Source of the DNA: Microvelia longipes
Taxonomy: Eukaryota; Arthropoda; Insecta; Hemiptera; Veliidae
NCBI GenBank assembly: GCA_018340805.1
Contig: JACMZG010001913.1
Span: 6,769,731 to 6,833,730 of the forward strand
DNA: 64,000 bases
Direction: 5' to 3'
The position numbers and the translations under genes were made by a program. The notes beneath the pieces are model-generated. The model saw only the letters and a program-made list of their open reading frames with translations. It made no database searches and had not been told where the DNA came from. This document shows, piece by piece, positions 51,014 to 62,310 of this stretch; within the stretch, counting starts at the first letter, position 1; each line of letters opens with the position of its first letter.

Positions 51014-51420
51014 ATTCTGGCGCCGTAGGCGCCGCATGTCAGGCAAATTTCATTTGGAATGCGTGTTTCCGTGCTTAACAACCCATTTCTTGCTTAAGGT
51101 TCCGGTTTATGCTTTAGAACCTAAGCAGTTACTCAATTGTCAAGCACTGCTCGTAATTCATTTTGTCTGTATTTTTCAAAGTAAATGCGATTAATTATCC
51201 AGTTGGTTTTACAAAACTATGCCTCTCAAATTAGCAGTACGCACTATTATTTGCACTAGTTCAAAGCTTAGTTACTGTTTATCTTTAAAGGTTTTAGCGC
51301 ATTTCCTTTGAAAAATACAGACAAAATGAATTGCGAGCAGTGCTTGACAATTAAGTAACTGCTTTGGTTCTAAAGCATAAACCGGAACCTTAGGCAAGAA
51401 ATGGGGTGTTAAGCACGCTT
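51014..51420. mobile_element. MITE family G copy, right end lost
   Basis: AATTCTGGCGCCG, GCATGTCAGGCAAATTTC and the inverted GCAAGAAATGGGGTGTTAAG mark the arms. The right terminus is replaced by unrelated GC-richer sequence (CGCACCCCTCCGCTACGGC) at about 51420-51470. Confidence 0.6.
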
Positions 51421-51654
51421 CGCACCCCTCCGCTACGGCACTGGGGCCACTCGGTGAACTCCGCACCTCCCTATGGCCGCATGGTTGTTGTTTTTTTATC
51501 AGTTTGTCATATTTTTCCAGAGAATTTCCGCAAATGTATTAGTCTAGAGAAAATGATTTGTTTACATAATGTTATGTATGTCAATCGTTAAAAATTGGAA
51601 CTAATGCTTATAATAAATTTTTAGCTTCGCACATATCAGAAGAAAAAGCTTTGT

Positions 51655-51935
51655 TTGTGTGTTTATTGCAAGCTAAAGGTTGCGATGTTAATTGCACCAT
51701 TTCTTTATAAAGCCTTTTCTTGTAGTTAGGTTCCACTTCAAGATTATTACAATTATCAGAACCAAATTCATGATTATTGCTAATAGCATGTTGTGTTAGA
51801 GATCACTGGTTTGTTTTAGTTTTTTGACATTAGATTTTTGACCAGATAATCTATTTTTTAAATTTTGCGATGATTATCCAATATATAATTTATTACAATT
51901 ATTGCATGGAATTTGGTAAATGACTATGGGTTGTA
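51655..51935 (-). pseudogene. Penelope-like element, GIY-YIG endonuclease relic
   Basis: The minus strand reads PIVIYQIPCNNCNKLYIG, a stop, then SSQNLKNRLSGQKSN, and after a frameshift LTQHAISNNHEFG, then DNCNIL. The CX2C followed by LYIG and the later H...H spacing are hallmarks of the C-terminal GIY-YIG endonuclease of Penelope-like retroelements. At least one stop and one frameshift are present and no reverse transcriptase is seen beside it, so it is a dead 3' fragment. Confidence 0.65.
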
Positions 51936-51999
51936 AATTCTTTGGTATTGGTGTTTTGGTATTTATTTATCATGACCAAAACCTCATAACTCTTTACTA

Positions 52000-52425
52000 T
52001 TTATAAACCCGCATTAATGTCTGAGAAAAAATTTTGAAAAATTATAAAACGCGGAAAAATGATGCGATCGGATTGAATTTTGGCTTTTGTAGCTATGTAT
52101 AAGACTAGTATATGTATCAAGTTTTTATTTCATTATCAGCATTAATTAAATTTTTATCAAATAAGGTTGTATACGTTTTTTAAAAATTCGTGAAAAAAAA
52201 GGAAATAATCTTATTGAGTTGAAATTTGGTACAAGTGTATTCCTTCATGTGATAAATAAGTACACTAAGTTTCATTTCAATGCGACAAGTATAGCTATGA
52301 TTATTGTTAAATAATAAAAGTTAAAAAACATCTAGCGTGGACAGTTCCTGGATGGGTGACCGCTGGGAATGAATCGGATGTATTTTCTATCTGAGGAAGA
52401 TTGAAGCGAGTTTTAACATTACTTC
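52000..52425 (+). repeat. Family E 3' half, diverged
   Basis: Contains ACCCGCATTAATG, the CATTATCAGCATTAATTAAA block, a 5S-like segment (52315-52372, with GGATGGGTGACCGCTGGGAA) and TATCTGAGGAAGATTGAAGC. It lies just upstream of the LINE complex. Confidence 0.55.
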
Positions 52426-52533
52426 CTTTTAAAGTGCCAATACATGGACTAGTTGTAACCTATCTTGCCATACTGTACACTTCTCATATAATATAATCTT
52501 GTTTTACCTAACTGTTGTCTATGCATTTATATC

Positions 52534-53007
52534 ATATATCAGAAAGTAATGTTGTGTCATTCCACTTATATAGTAATTTATCATTTAAATTACTTTAAAT
52601 TAATATGAGTTACATTGTCCTTGTCTTTCTTGTTTTGAAGTGTTGGGCTGACATTAATATAATGTATAATGAGAAAAAGTCTTTGGAAATGATAACAAGG
52701 TCTCGAGATAAGATTCTGGGTATTTAAACTCTTTAATATTGTGCAATTTCTAGAGTAACGAGCAAACTATACATCATCCTAATCTCTGTTTACCTTGATT
52801 AATATTTTGTTTGTTCTGTATTGTTAAATCAATTTTTGTTATTTAATAGGTTAAGTGTTAGAGAGGAAAGTTAAAAATAAAATACTTTTTGTATTTAGAT
52901 TTTATATTGTCTACACATTTCGTTGTAAGTGTTATATGCAATCATGTTCTGTAAACTATATACAAGTTCCCCCTTTACTGTGGTGTTTGGTTGGGGATGA
53001 ATTACTT
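52534..53007 (+). repeat. Left copy of ~473-bp direct repeat flanking LINE copy A
   Basis: Runs from ATATATCAGAAAG to GATGAATTACTT and is nearly identical to 55589-56061, with roughly ten small differences by eye, mostly one-base indels. It ends exactly where LINE A begins. Its last part encodes PPLLWCLV.DELL, a reverse-transcriptase fragment of the older element that was the insertion target. Confidence 0.85.
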
Positions 53008-55588
53008 TAATTAATTAATTAACCCAGTTGGCACTTTAAAAACTCCTCTTGGAGCCTATACTCACAATGGCCGAGAAACTGTGGAGGTTCTTCTTAAGAC
53101 ACACTTCCCAGATTCTGTAATTGTAGATCAAAACAATGATCAAACAGAGACCAATCAGGGCTTCTCTTTTATAGATAAAGCTCCTGACTGGGCTGTTGCC
53201 AATTCAATTATAACACTTGAAGGTCAAATGGGCAGTAAACTCATTTAAACCTTACAAGTCTCCTGGACCGGACAGTATTTACCCAGCCCTGTTACAGCAG
53301 GGCTTGGACACTCTGGCTCCCTTCTTTGTAGCATTTTCAGAGCAAGTATAGCTTTAAATCATATTCCTGAACTCTGGAAATCTGCCAAGGTTACTTTTAT
53401 ACCCAAACCTGGACGTGTTTCATACACGGAGGTAGGCTTATAGACCAATATGTCTGTCATCTTCTTCTCAAAACAATGGAGAAGATTATTGACAGACACA
53501 TTCGCGAAACAGCGCTGATTACCAAGCCGCTGCACAAATATCAGTTTGCATATCAAGCTGGCAAATCTTGCGAAAGCGCATTACATCTTGTTGTTAATAA
53601 GATTGAAGCTGCTTTGAAAGCAAAGGATGTGTTTGTTGGCGCCTTTCTCGATATTGAAGGAGCATTTGATAACACATCTTTCCAAACTATACTCTCCTCT
53701 CTGAGAGAGCGTGGTGTTGAAGAATCTGTCTGTAGATGGATAGCCACTATGCTTCTCAGTAGAAATGTTATAGCTTCTGTGCTGGAGAGACGGCTGAAGC
53801 CCGAGTCACCAGGGGATGCCCGCAGGGTGAGTCTTGTCTCCTCTACTGTGGAGCCTTGTGGTGGACGGCATACTCTGCTGTCTTAACAGTAAAGGCTTCT
53901 TTGCTATAGGTACGCTGATGACATAGTCATCCTTTCCTGGCAAATTCATTAATACAGCCCTAGAAGTAATTCAAACACCGATAAGGCTGATTGAGAACTG
54001 GTGCAAACAGGTAAAACTTTCAATCAATCCTGCCAAAACTGCACTTGTAATTTTCACCAAACAAACAAAACCTCACTCTGTGAGGCCCCCTATACTGTTT
54101 GGTGAACAACTACAGCTATCTGACCAGGTCAAATATCTCGGAGTAATCCTGACAAGAGGCTAATTGGAATCAACAGCTGGATAAAATAATTAATAAAGCC
54201 AAACTGACTTTAATGACAGTCCGTAGAGCTGTAGGTAAATCTGGGGACTAAACCTCAAGTATTGCGATGGCTTTACTTAATGTGGTCAGACCTATTATTA
54301 CCTATTGTGCCCTTGTGTGGTGGCCTAAAGTCAATCAAACCACCGCAATTATCAAACTGAACTCAGTTCAGCGCTTAGCCTGTCTATCCATTACAGGGTC
54401 CATGAACTCAGCACCAACTACTGCTCTAGAAGTCATGCTGAGCCTTCCGCCCCTTGATCTTATTATAAAGAGTGAGGCTAGGTTGGCGGCTTACAGACTG
54501 CAGAACAGTGGAACTGAAGATCCTACCATTAGAGGTCACTCCAAAATAGTGAATGTAATTCAGAGTCCCATACTATCTATGAACTCTGATTACATGACCA
54601 CCCTCTACTCCTATGAAAACCCTTCACACTCAGTTGTGATAGTTTCAATGGGAACCACCTCAATCCTCTGGTGACACTGTATGGTATACAGATGGATCTA
54701 AGATGGACTGTGGCTCTGGGAGTGGCATATATGAGGCTCATGCAAATATCAAAACCCATTTCCTTTAGGAAAGTATGCCACAGTGTTTCAGGCAGAAATA
54801 TTTGCTATTAATGCTGTCTAATAAAAATATTAAAAAGAATCCTAATCAGACTTCTATAAATATTTTACTGACAGCCAAGCTGCCATTAAAGCTCTTGGTT
54901 CATACAAGTCAACTCCAAGCTTGTCTGGGAGTGCTTACAAAACCTTCTGACCTTGTCACTCAACAACGATGTAGCAATCAGATGGTGCCTGCCATAAGGG
55001 AATTGAAGGTAATGAGCAAGCAGACATCCTTGCAAAAAAGGGGTCTGAGACCACTCCTGTGGGCCCTAAACCCATAGTAGCCATACCAAAAGCTATAGCT
55101 AAAGGTGTAATTAAAGATTGGCTCTTAACCAATCACCTGCACCACTGGAACAAATCCTCAGGCATGAGGCACAGTAAACTTATGTTAAAAGGACCAGTCC
55201 CAAAGTAACTGAGGACCTCCTGAGTCTCAGCAGAAGGACCTTAGAACAGTAACTGGACTACTGACTGGTCACTGTCACCTCCGAAAACATCTCCATACCA
55301 TTGGTATCTTTAAAGATAACCCAGTGTGAGGCTTTGTGAATCTGAAACTGCATCTCACATACTTCTGAGATGTGAAGCCCTAGCCTTTCAAAGGTTCACC
55401 AACTTTGGTAGCAGCATTCTCACTAAGTTGACTCTACCAATGAATCACTGGTCAAAAAGATCCTAGACCTAGTCCGGGAAAAGGATTATTCTGACCTGGA
55501 CAATTGAGGGATTGTACAATAGACTTCCAGTCGCAGTGCAAATGGGGTCTATCCTCGACTCCAACCCCAATCTTTAATAATAATAATA
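53008..55588 (+). mobile_element. LINE copy A (I-group-like), 5'-truncated, inactivated
   Basis: Begins within the reverse transcriptase (TPLGAYTHNG at about 53045) and contains FLDIEGAFDNTSF (53644-53682), the catalytic YADDIVILS (from 53911), TDGSK of RNase H (about 54688), FQAEIFAIN, an intact-looking zinc-knuckle region broken by deletions, and a (TAA)n tail ending at about 55588. Stops and frameshifts break it into pieces, with readable segments at 53476-53886 and 54267-54674. The RNase H part is nearly the same as copy B. The TAA tail and C-terminal RNase H point to the I superfamily. It is bracketed by direct repeats of about 473 bp. Confidence 0.8.
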
Positions 55589-56061
55589 ATATATCAGAAA
55601 GTAATGTTGTGTCATTCCACTTATATAGTAATTTATCATTTAAATTACTTTAAATTAATATGAGTTACATTGTCCTTGTCTTTTCTTGTTTTGAAGTGTT
55701 GGGCTGACATTAATATAATGTATAATGAGAAAAAGTCTTTGGAAATGATAACAAGGTCTCGAGATAAGATTCTGGGTATTTAAACTCTTTAATATTGTGC
55801 AATTTCTAGAGTAACGAGCAAACTATACATCCCCTAATCTCTGTTTACCTTGATTAAATTTTGTTTGTTCTGTATTGTTAAATCAATTTTTTGTTATTAA
55901 TAGGTTAAGTGTTAGAGAGGAAAGTTAAAAATAAAATACTTTTTGTATTTAGATTTTATATTGTCTACACATTTCGTTGTAAGTGTTATATGCAATTATG
56001 TTCTGTAAACTATATACAAGTTCCCCCTTTACTGTGGTGTTTGGTTGAGGATGAATTACTT
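55589..56061 (+). repeat. Right copy of ~473-bp direct repeat flanking LINE copy A
   Basis: Begins directly after the (TAA)n tail of LINE A and ends in GATGAATTACTT. The reading of the older target RT then continues without a break (QVPPLLWCLVEDELLEIFS, then AYADDIVIIE at about 56098). This is the pattern expected of a target-site duplication, although several hundred bases is far longer than the usual 5-20. Confidence 0.85.
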
Positions 56062-57076
56062 GAAATTTTCTCTTAAGCAGAGTTTGAAATTCAAGCCTAT
56101 GCAGATGATATAGTAATAATAGAGGCAAACATGGCGGTACACTTACTATCCGTATTCAAAAAGCTCTTAATATTGCACTAAGGGGGTTCCTAGGGTGGCA
56201 TTAACCCTTGTAATAATGAGATAGTACTATTCACTGGTAAACATAAACTTAATATTGGACCTCTCTCTTTAAATGTTTTAGAATTGAACTAGCTAATCAA
56301 ATTAGGTATCTTGGTGTCCTTGATAAACACTAAATTGGAATGCACATCTAGAACCAATAATAAACAAATCTACTAAATCATGGTGGGCCCGTAACAAAGT
56401 GGCCACAGTTGCAGTCATAAGACCACTGATAATTTATGCTTCATTAATCTGGTGGCTAATGAAAGAAAATTACTGCTCAAAATAAACTCCAAAAAATACA
56501 AACACTTGCATGCCTTGGTATTACAGGTGCTATGAGGACCTGTCCTACTGCAGCACTTGAGGCCATGTTAAATATTCTTCCACACAGAAGCAGCTCTGAG
56601 CGCCCTTTAAATGTGTAAATGTTATAATTCTTAACCGTGTGTTTTATCGGGCCAATTGACAATATTAAAGGAACCACCTGGTCTGGCCAACTTTCCAGTC
56701 AATGATATGGACTCAACATATGACTTTGTTCAAGATAGCTAAGAAACTTGTTGACAATGCTGGCACTCCAACTTCACTTTGAAACGCCAATGACCGTCTC
56801 CGACTAAGATGGACATGACTTAGCAGGACAGAAAAGTTGATTATTCCAATCTTTTTGGACCAAAGACTTGTCGGGGGGAGTTTTTTACCACACAAAATAT
56901 TAGTATTATTAACTACATATTTTAAAACCTGGTTTCCTCAAAGTCATAGTGTCTCGTGAATATTAACATTAACTTATTGATTTGTTTTACCTGATCGTAT
57001 TACTTCACTAGTTGTCAATCAAATTTAATCTTCAACAGGGGTGGAACATTTTAGCTCTCGTATTATCTTCCTAGGC

Positions 57077-57088
57077 ATAGCCTCAGGA
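57077..57088 (+). repeat. Left target-site duplication of LINE copy B
   Basis: ATAGCCTCAGGA, repeated exactly at 57923-57934. Bases GGA may also belong to the element by microhomology, since copy A has GGAAAGTAT at the same point. Confidence 0.85.
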
Positions 57089-57922
57089 AAGTATACCACA
57101 GTCTTTCAGGCAGAAATATTTGCTATTAATGCCTGTCTAACAGAAAATATTAAAAAGAATCCTAATCAGACTTCCATAAATATTTTTACTGACAGCCAAG
57201 CTGCCATTAAAGCTCTTGGTTCATACAAAGTCAACTCCAAGCTTGTCTGGGAGTGCTTACAAAACCTTCTGACCTTGTCACTCAACAATGATGTAGCAAT
57301 CAGGTGGGTGCCTGGCCATAAGGGAATTGAAGGTAATGAGCAAGCAGACATCCTTGCAAAAAAGGGGTCTGAGACTACTCCTGTGGGCCCTAAACCCATA
57401 GTACCCGTACCTAAAACTATAGCCAAAGGTGTAATTAAAGATTGACTCTTAACGAATCACCTGCGCTCCTGGAACAAATCCTCTGGCATGAGGCACAGTA
57501 AACTTAAAGGACCCAGTCCCAAATTAACTGAAGACCCCCTCAGTCTAAGCAGAAGGGACCTTAGAACAGTAACTGGACTACTGACTGCTCACTGTCACCT
57601 TCGAAAACATCTCCATGCCATTGGTATCTTTAAAGATAACCCAGTGTGTAGGCTTTGTGAATCGGAAACCAAAACTGCCTCTCACATACTTCTAAGATGT
57701 GAAGCCCTAGCCTTTCAAAGGTTCTCCAACTTTGGTAGCAGCACTCTCACTAAGTTTGACTCTACCAATGAATCACTGATCAAAAAGATCCTAGACCTAG
57801 TCCGGGGAAAAGGATTATTCTGACCTGGACCAATTGAGGGGATTGTACAATAGACTTCCAGTCGCAGTGCAAATGGGGTCTTTCCTCGACTCCAGCCCAA
57901 ATCATCATTAATAATAATAATA
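57089..57922 (+). mobile_element. LINE copy B, 5'-truncated insertion with target-site duplication
   Basis: An 834-bp fragment of the same family as copy A. It starts inside RNase H (TTVFQAEIFAINACL), then has IFTDSQAAIKALGS, RWVPGHKGIEGNEQADILAK, a stop at GVIKD* (TGG to TGA relative to copy A), LLTAHCHLRKHLHAIG, the knuckle CRLCESETKTASHILLRC, and a short 3' UTR with a (TAA)n tail. TSDs of ATAGCCTCAGGA flank it at 57077-57088 and 57923-57934. The TDGSK motif is lost by the truncation. Confidence 0.88.
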
Positions 57923-57934
57923 ATAGCCTCAGGA
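57923..57934 (+). repeat. Right target-site duplication of LINE copy B
   Basis: ATAGCCTCAGGA directly after the TAA tail. The first A may belong to the tail. The older element resumes after it. Confidence 0.85.
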
Positions 57935-58215
57935 GCTAAATGTCATGTATTTAGCGAAGGACTAATAAAACAACGACCAATACATAAGAGAATTCTTCTA
58001 AATAGACCGAGGGCCCTCAAAGCAGTGTCCGTTGAATGGTCGAATCCTTTTTTGTGGACATGCTATTTTTTCATTAAAATAGTACTTCATCAATGTTTTC
58101 TTCTTTAAACTTAGTACAAAAATTGACCTTGTTGAGGATAAGAACCCTTTTGAAAACCAGGATGTTGTTATTTTTCGTAATTTCTCCCTCTATGTATAAG
58201 TCTCTTTAATTATTA

Positions 58216-59111
58216 AGGCCCGTCTACAATCTTAAGTTAAGTTAGGAAGAATGAAGAAGTGAAGAATTTTCAAAATCTTTTTCTTCTTAAAATAATTCTT
58301 TTTCCCGCTCTTTTGACTTAAGAAAACCATAAGAATGGTTTTTTAAGTTACTTAAAGAAGAATGTACTACGTTATCTGTTTTTGAATGATTACAATATTT
58401 TGTAAACGATGTGATGTGATTGTTTGATTGTTGTTTGAATATGTATTATTTGAATATGTGATTGTTTTGTTTGTTTGAAATTTTTTATATAATATATATT
58501 TTCTTTTTTTTTGAATTATATAGTTTTTGAAATGGATGAGGTTCCTACGTCTGTAGACATACTAGAGATAAGGAAAATAACGCTCCCAACAATTACCTCA
58601 TCATTTTGATTTTATTTATTAATTAAAATAAATAAAACACGGTCGATTTTAGAAGTAAATTAAATTAAAAAAATATTTGCAAAAAGTCTTTAAAATGGAA
58701 GGAAAGATCATTGAAAAGCAATGGTTATTTTAAATTGTATTAAAATTGTTATTGAGCTCTGCTCGTTGTTACATAAATAAATAAATAAAATGTGTTGACG
58801 GTAGAAAGAAAGTAGTTTTGTTTATTAAATTGTAATAAAATTTTTATTGAGCTCTGCTCGTTGTACAATAAGTAAATAAATAAATGTGTGAAGACGGTAG
58901 GAAGAAAAGTAGTCTAAATACAGCTATATGTGTAATTGTAACTTTAAAACTTGACTTACAACTCAGAGGTTGTAGACGTGTTTACGGATCTCTTAATCTA
59001 AAGAGCGGGAATTTCAAATAGTTTGTTCTAAGTGAAAATTCTTCACTTCTTCGATTCTTCCTGAGAATTCTTCGATTCTTCCTAACTTAACTTAAGATTG
59101 TAGAAGGGCCT
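58216..59111. mobile_element. PIF/Harbinger-like MITE, 896 bp, TTA duplication
   Basis: Inverted ends AGGCCCGTCTACAATC and GATTGTAGAAGGGCCT continue through CTTAAGTTAAGTTAGGAAGA on both sides. TTA flanks it at 58213-58215 and 59112-59114. The GGCCC terminus with a 3-bp TTA duplication is typical of Harbinger elements. Inside, ATGGATGAGGTTCCTACGTC could be a leftover first exon. No transposase frame remains. Confidence 0.7.
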
Positions 59112-59189
59112 TTATAAGTAATGATATTAGAATTCACGTCTATTGATAAGTTTCTGTGGCTCTGGAGGTAAAACACGAATAGTCTAAGA

Positions 59190-59870
59190 GCCGGACTTAA
59201 AAAAATGTCTCATTTTGTACTACTTTGAGCACTTACTATTTTGCTGAAAATATACTTTAACTTATGAAGAAAAAACATAGTCTGCCTATCCAGAGTGGAG
59301 CCCTTCATATGGCTGAGCCTGCTAAAAATGTTATGAAATTGCACAATTTTCAGTTTTCTTGAAATAAGGGGTTCCCATTGGATCGAGAGCAAAACATGAG
59401 TCAACATTTTTTAAAAATGATAAAATTTCCAATGAAGCCAGTGTTCAATCATCAAAATCGGATAACTACAACTTCAGTTATGTCTCTTTCAAAAACACTA
59501 AAAAATGGATAATTTATGCAAAGTCAGGGGATTTCTTTGAAAAAATATTGGCTTTTTGTGCTTTTTTGGCCATTTAACAAGCTGCTTAAGTTGCATTTAT
59601 CCGATTTTGATGAAAAAAACCTGTTTTTTAGGCAATTTTATCAGCTTTAAAAAATGTTCTATTCATGTTTTGCACACGACATACAGGGAACCACTTATTG
59701 CAAGTAATCTGGAGTTGGTGTGATTTTTTAAAATTTTGAGCGATCGCATTCATATGAAGGGCTCCACTCAGGATATGCAGACAATGCTTTTCCTCCCTAA
59801 TTTAAGGAATATTTTCAGAAAAATTTTGTTTGAAGTATTGCAAAATGAGTTTGAGAGAATTTTTAAGCCT
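59190..59870. mobile_element. Foldback repeat, family J
   Basis: The left arm has CCAGAGTGGAGCCCTTCATA. The right arm has TATGAAGGGCTCCACTCAG. Arms also share TTTTGCACACGACA-type and GGTTCCC/GGGAACC blocks. A half copy lies at about 14885-15095. Confidence 0.7.
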
Positions 59871-61076
59871 TTCCCTTGGACTTGAAGGATTGTTTACTAA
59901 TTCATTAAAAAATAAAAAAAAAACATACAAAAACTCATTTTATAAAATTAACATAATTTATTTGAAAGAATATACAAAATAAATAATACTAAAGTACATT
60001 GTAAAAAAGTATAATGATTATTAAAAAATAATTAAGTATAAAGTTTATCACAATTTTTATCTGGTCCCAAACTATGTCTTAAACACATTTTTTGATTTAT
60101 TCTTTTCTGTTGGCTATTTTGTAGAATATTAAATTTAAATATTATAAAAGAAATAATAAATTAAGTCTATAAAGAATAAATATCTTTTTAATAAAAAAGT
60201 TCATAATTAATATGAATTTAGAGCCATCATTGTTATCTCATCTTATCTCATTGATATGAGAAACCACTTTCCAATCTTTATCCTGCAATCAAAGTCATCA
60301 ATTTTTGCGCCTTGTTAAAAAATTTATTTGTTAACTTGACATTTTATTTTTTTAACAAAACATTTATCTTACTAACATCAAGTATCATTGGTTCAATTTG
60401 ACACAATTTTATTTAAAAAAAATTCATTCTTAATATAATTTCGGGGTGGACAAATGTCCCCCCTCTTAAATTTTAGACTGTTTGAAATAAATTGGTGCAG
60501 ATTTTTATTCTTGCTCAAAAGACACAATTTTCGCCACAAAAACGAAGTAAATTGGAAGGTAAAATTGTATTGGGGGCGTTCAAGGACACAAAAACGGTAA
60601 ATTGGAAGGTAAAATTGTATTGGGGGCGTTTTAGGCTTTTAGGGATGAATGTATGACTTTTTGTCTTTTGTTCTCTAATTGGCTGAGTAATTGACTTTTG
60701 TTTCTGGCTGATTTTGTTCTCTAATTGGCTGGAGTAATTGACTTTTGTTCTCTAATTGGCTGGAGTAATTGACTTTCGTTCTCTAATTATCTGGAGTAAT
60801 TAGAAGTAATTTTGGACCCCACTTAGCCGAGCAGGGTTGTTGCAAAAATACAAAAAAGATTTCAGTTTCAGATTTCAGATTACAAAAAGAGTTCAGGAAA
60901 GGAAAAACATTTTTTTAAATATCTAGTAAATAATTAATTTTAATTTTATTAATAATTAATTTTTATGTTAATTTTAGTAAAATAACATAGTAATTAATTT
61001 TATAATTTTTTTATTCATATTTGGAATCCTTGTTTAGTAGAAATACACTATATATATAGTGTTCCTCTTATATTTA
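59871..61076. other. AT-rich DNA, no gene seen
   Basis: No coding frame. The only structure is the short tandem repeats at 60544-60800. Confidence 0.4.
60544..60800 (+). repeat. Short tandem repeats
   Basis: AAATTGGAAGGTAAAATTGT with ATTGGGGGCGTT occurs twice (about 60550 and 60597). TTGTTCTCTAATTGGCTGGA with GTAATTGACTT then occurs four times to 60800. Confidence 0.85.
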
Positions 61077-61165
61077 ATAATATAATAATAATAATAATAA
61101 TAAAAATATATATATATAATATATAATATATATATAATATATATATAATATATATTATATATAAA
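61077..61165. repeat. (AAT)n then (TA)n tract
   Basis: AATAATAATAATAAT, then TA repeats. It could be the tail of an eroded LINE, but no coding part is seen upstream. Confidence 0.85.
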
Positions 61166-62100
61166 TAATTATGAAGGGTGCAGATCAGACTGAGGGATGT
61201 CATGTAGATGAATTTTGGAGCAATAGTATATGATACTATTGTATAATATACTATAGTATACTCATATATTATAATAGTATACTAAATTTTTTTCCGCGAC
61301 TATATTTACTGGCAAGCAAAGCGAGTTAGTAAGAGGAGCCGTGATATAAAAAGGCATTAACAGCCTCGTAGTGTCTGCTATTTTGTGGGGTAAAGAGAAA
61401 TAATAGAATAAATCACATTTACAATAAAACAAATTAATTTAACAATTAGTCGAAATTGGTTTCATAAATAAATAATTAATTTTAATTTAATTTCGTTTGT
61501 AAAGTAACAATTAATAGATAACAGGAAGAAAGATATACTTTTAAAACAGTGTTGCCATCTAGCGGAACTATAGCTGAACTATAACAAGAATAAAGTTTTA
61601 GCGCTCCTCGCGGCAAATAAATGAACTCTCAGCTGTACAATTTTTGCAACGGGAAAAATTCACGTTCTGTACAACAGGGTGAACTAAACCCCTCCGAAAA
61701 AAAAAAAAACATTTTACAGACATATACATTTATTTATTACGTATATCTTTCATAGATTATACTTTCTAGTGCTATTACAGATAAAAACATACTCAAATTG
61801 TGTCAAAAAAGAACTTAATTATATAATCAAATTGTTTAAATTAATTTAGTAATTATTTGTTTTATAGTTTATTACTTACAGATCTAAATAGATTTCTATA
61901 TAAAAAATAAAATTTCTTATTATACATATTAATAATATAAATATTTAGTCTTAAAAATAAATATGCATACTCAGACATCTCTGATGCCTTATAAATGTTT
62001 TTATTTTATACAAGTCACTCAGGTATATTAACTTAGATTCCATATTACTTTGTTTGTCTTCAATAAATCTGACTTAAGTTGTAATATACTATTTACGCTA
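61165..62100. other. AT-rich stretch, no gene seen
   Basis: No coding frame. ACTGGCAAGCAAAGCGAGTT at about 61310 is a variant of the mirror motif. TACTATTGTATAATATACTA-type palindromes lie at 61225-61265, and a CTCF-like match near 61550-61569. Confidence 0.5.
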
Positions 62101-62104
62101 CTAT

Positions 62105-62310
62105 CCAGCAAAATGGAATTTTGCAGACGAGTTTTATAAATTAGCCCGAGGAAGGCGAGGGCAGGCTATTGAAATACCTGCCGAGGCTGGTAATTAACCA
62201 TTTGACTGATGAGGCGAAGCCGAGTCAGGCAAATGGGGATTTGCCTGCAGAGGCGAGCTGATACAGACAAATGCTAGAAGTGTCAGCAATGTTTCCTTTG
62301 CTGCATAGTA
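62105..62310. repeat. Relative of the 31498-31736 element
   Basis: AGCAAAATGGAATTTTGCAG, GACTGATGAGGCGAAGCCGA and CAGCAATGTTTCCTTTGCTG correspond in order to the 31.5-kb element. It is followed by TATTTTTATCTACTAACGG, also shared. Confidence 0.55.

Larger units (their letters stand above)
56062..58080 (+). mobile_element. Older decayed LINE (target of copies A and B)
   Basis: A heavily decayed non-LTR polyprotein. It shows FEIQAYADDIVIIEAN (about 56085-56130), IRYLGVL, ACLGITGAMRTCPTAALEAM (about 56510-56570) and then, across the copy B insertion, GVEHFSSRI and IASGAKCHVF with NRPRALKAVS (to about 58030), which look like RNase H remnants. Many stops and shifts are present. Its reverse-transcriptase sequence differs clearly from copy A, so it is another family. 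The 473-bp repeats are duplicated parts of it. Confidence 0.6.

Noticed and set aside
52534..56061. LTR retrotransposon with 473-bp LTRs
   Set aside because: The interior is a non-LTR polyprotein with a TAA tail. The repeats lack TG...CA ends and continue the reading of an older LINE.
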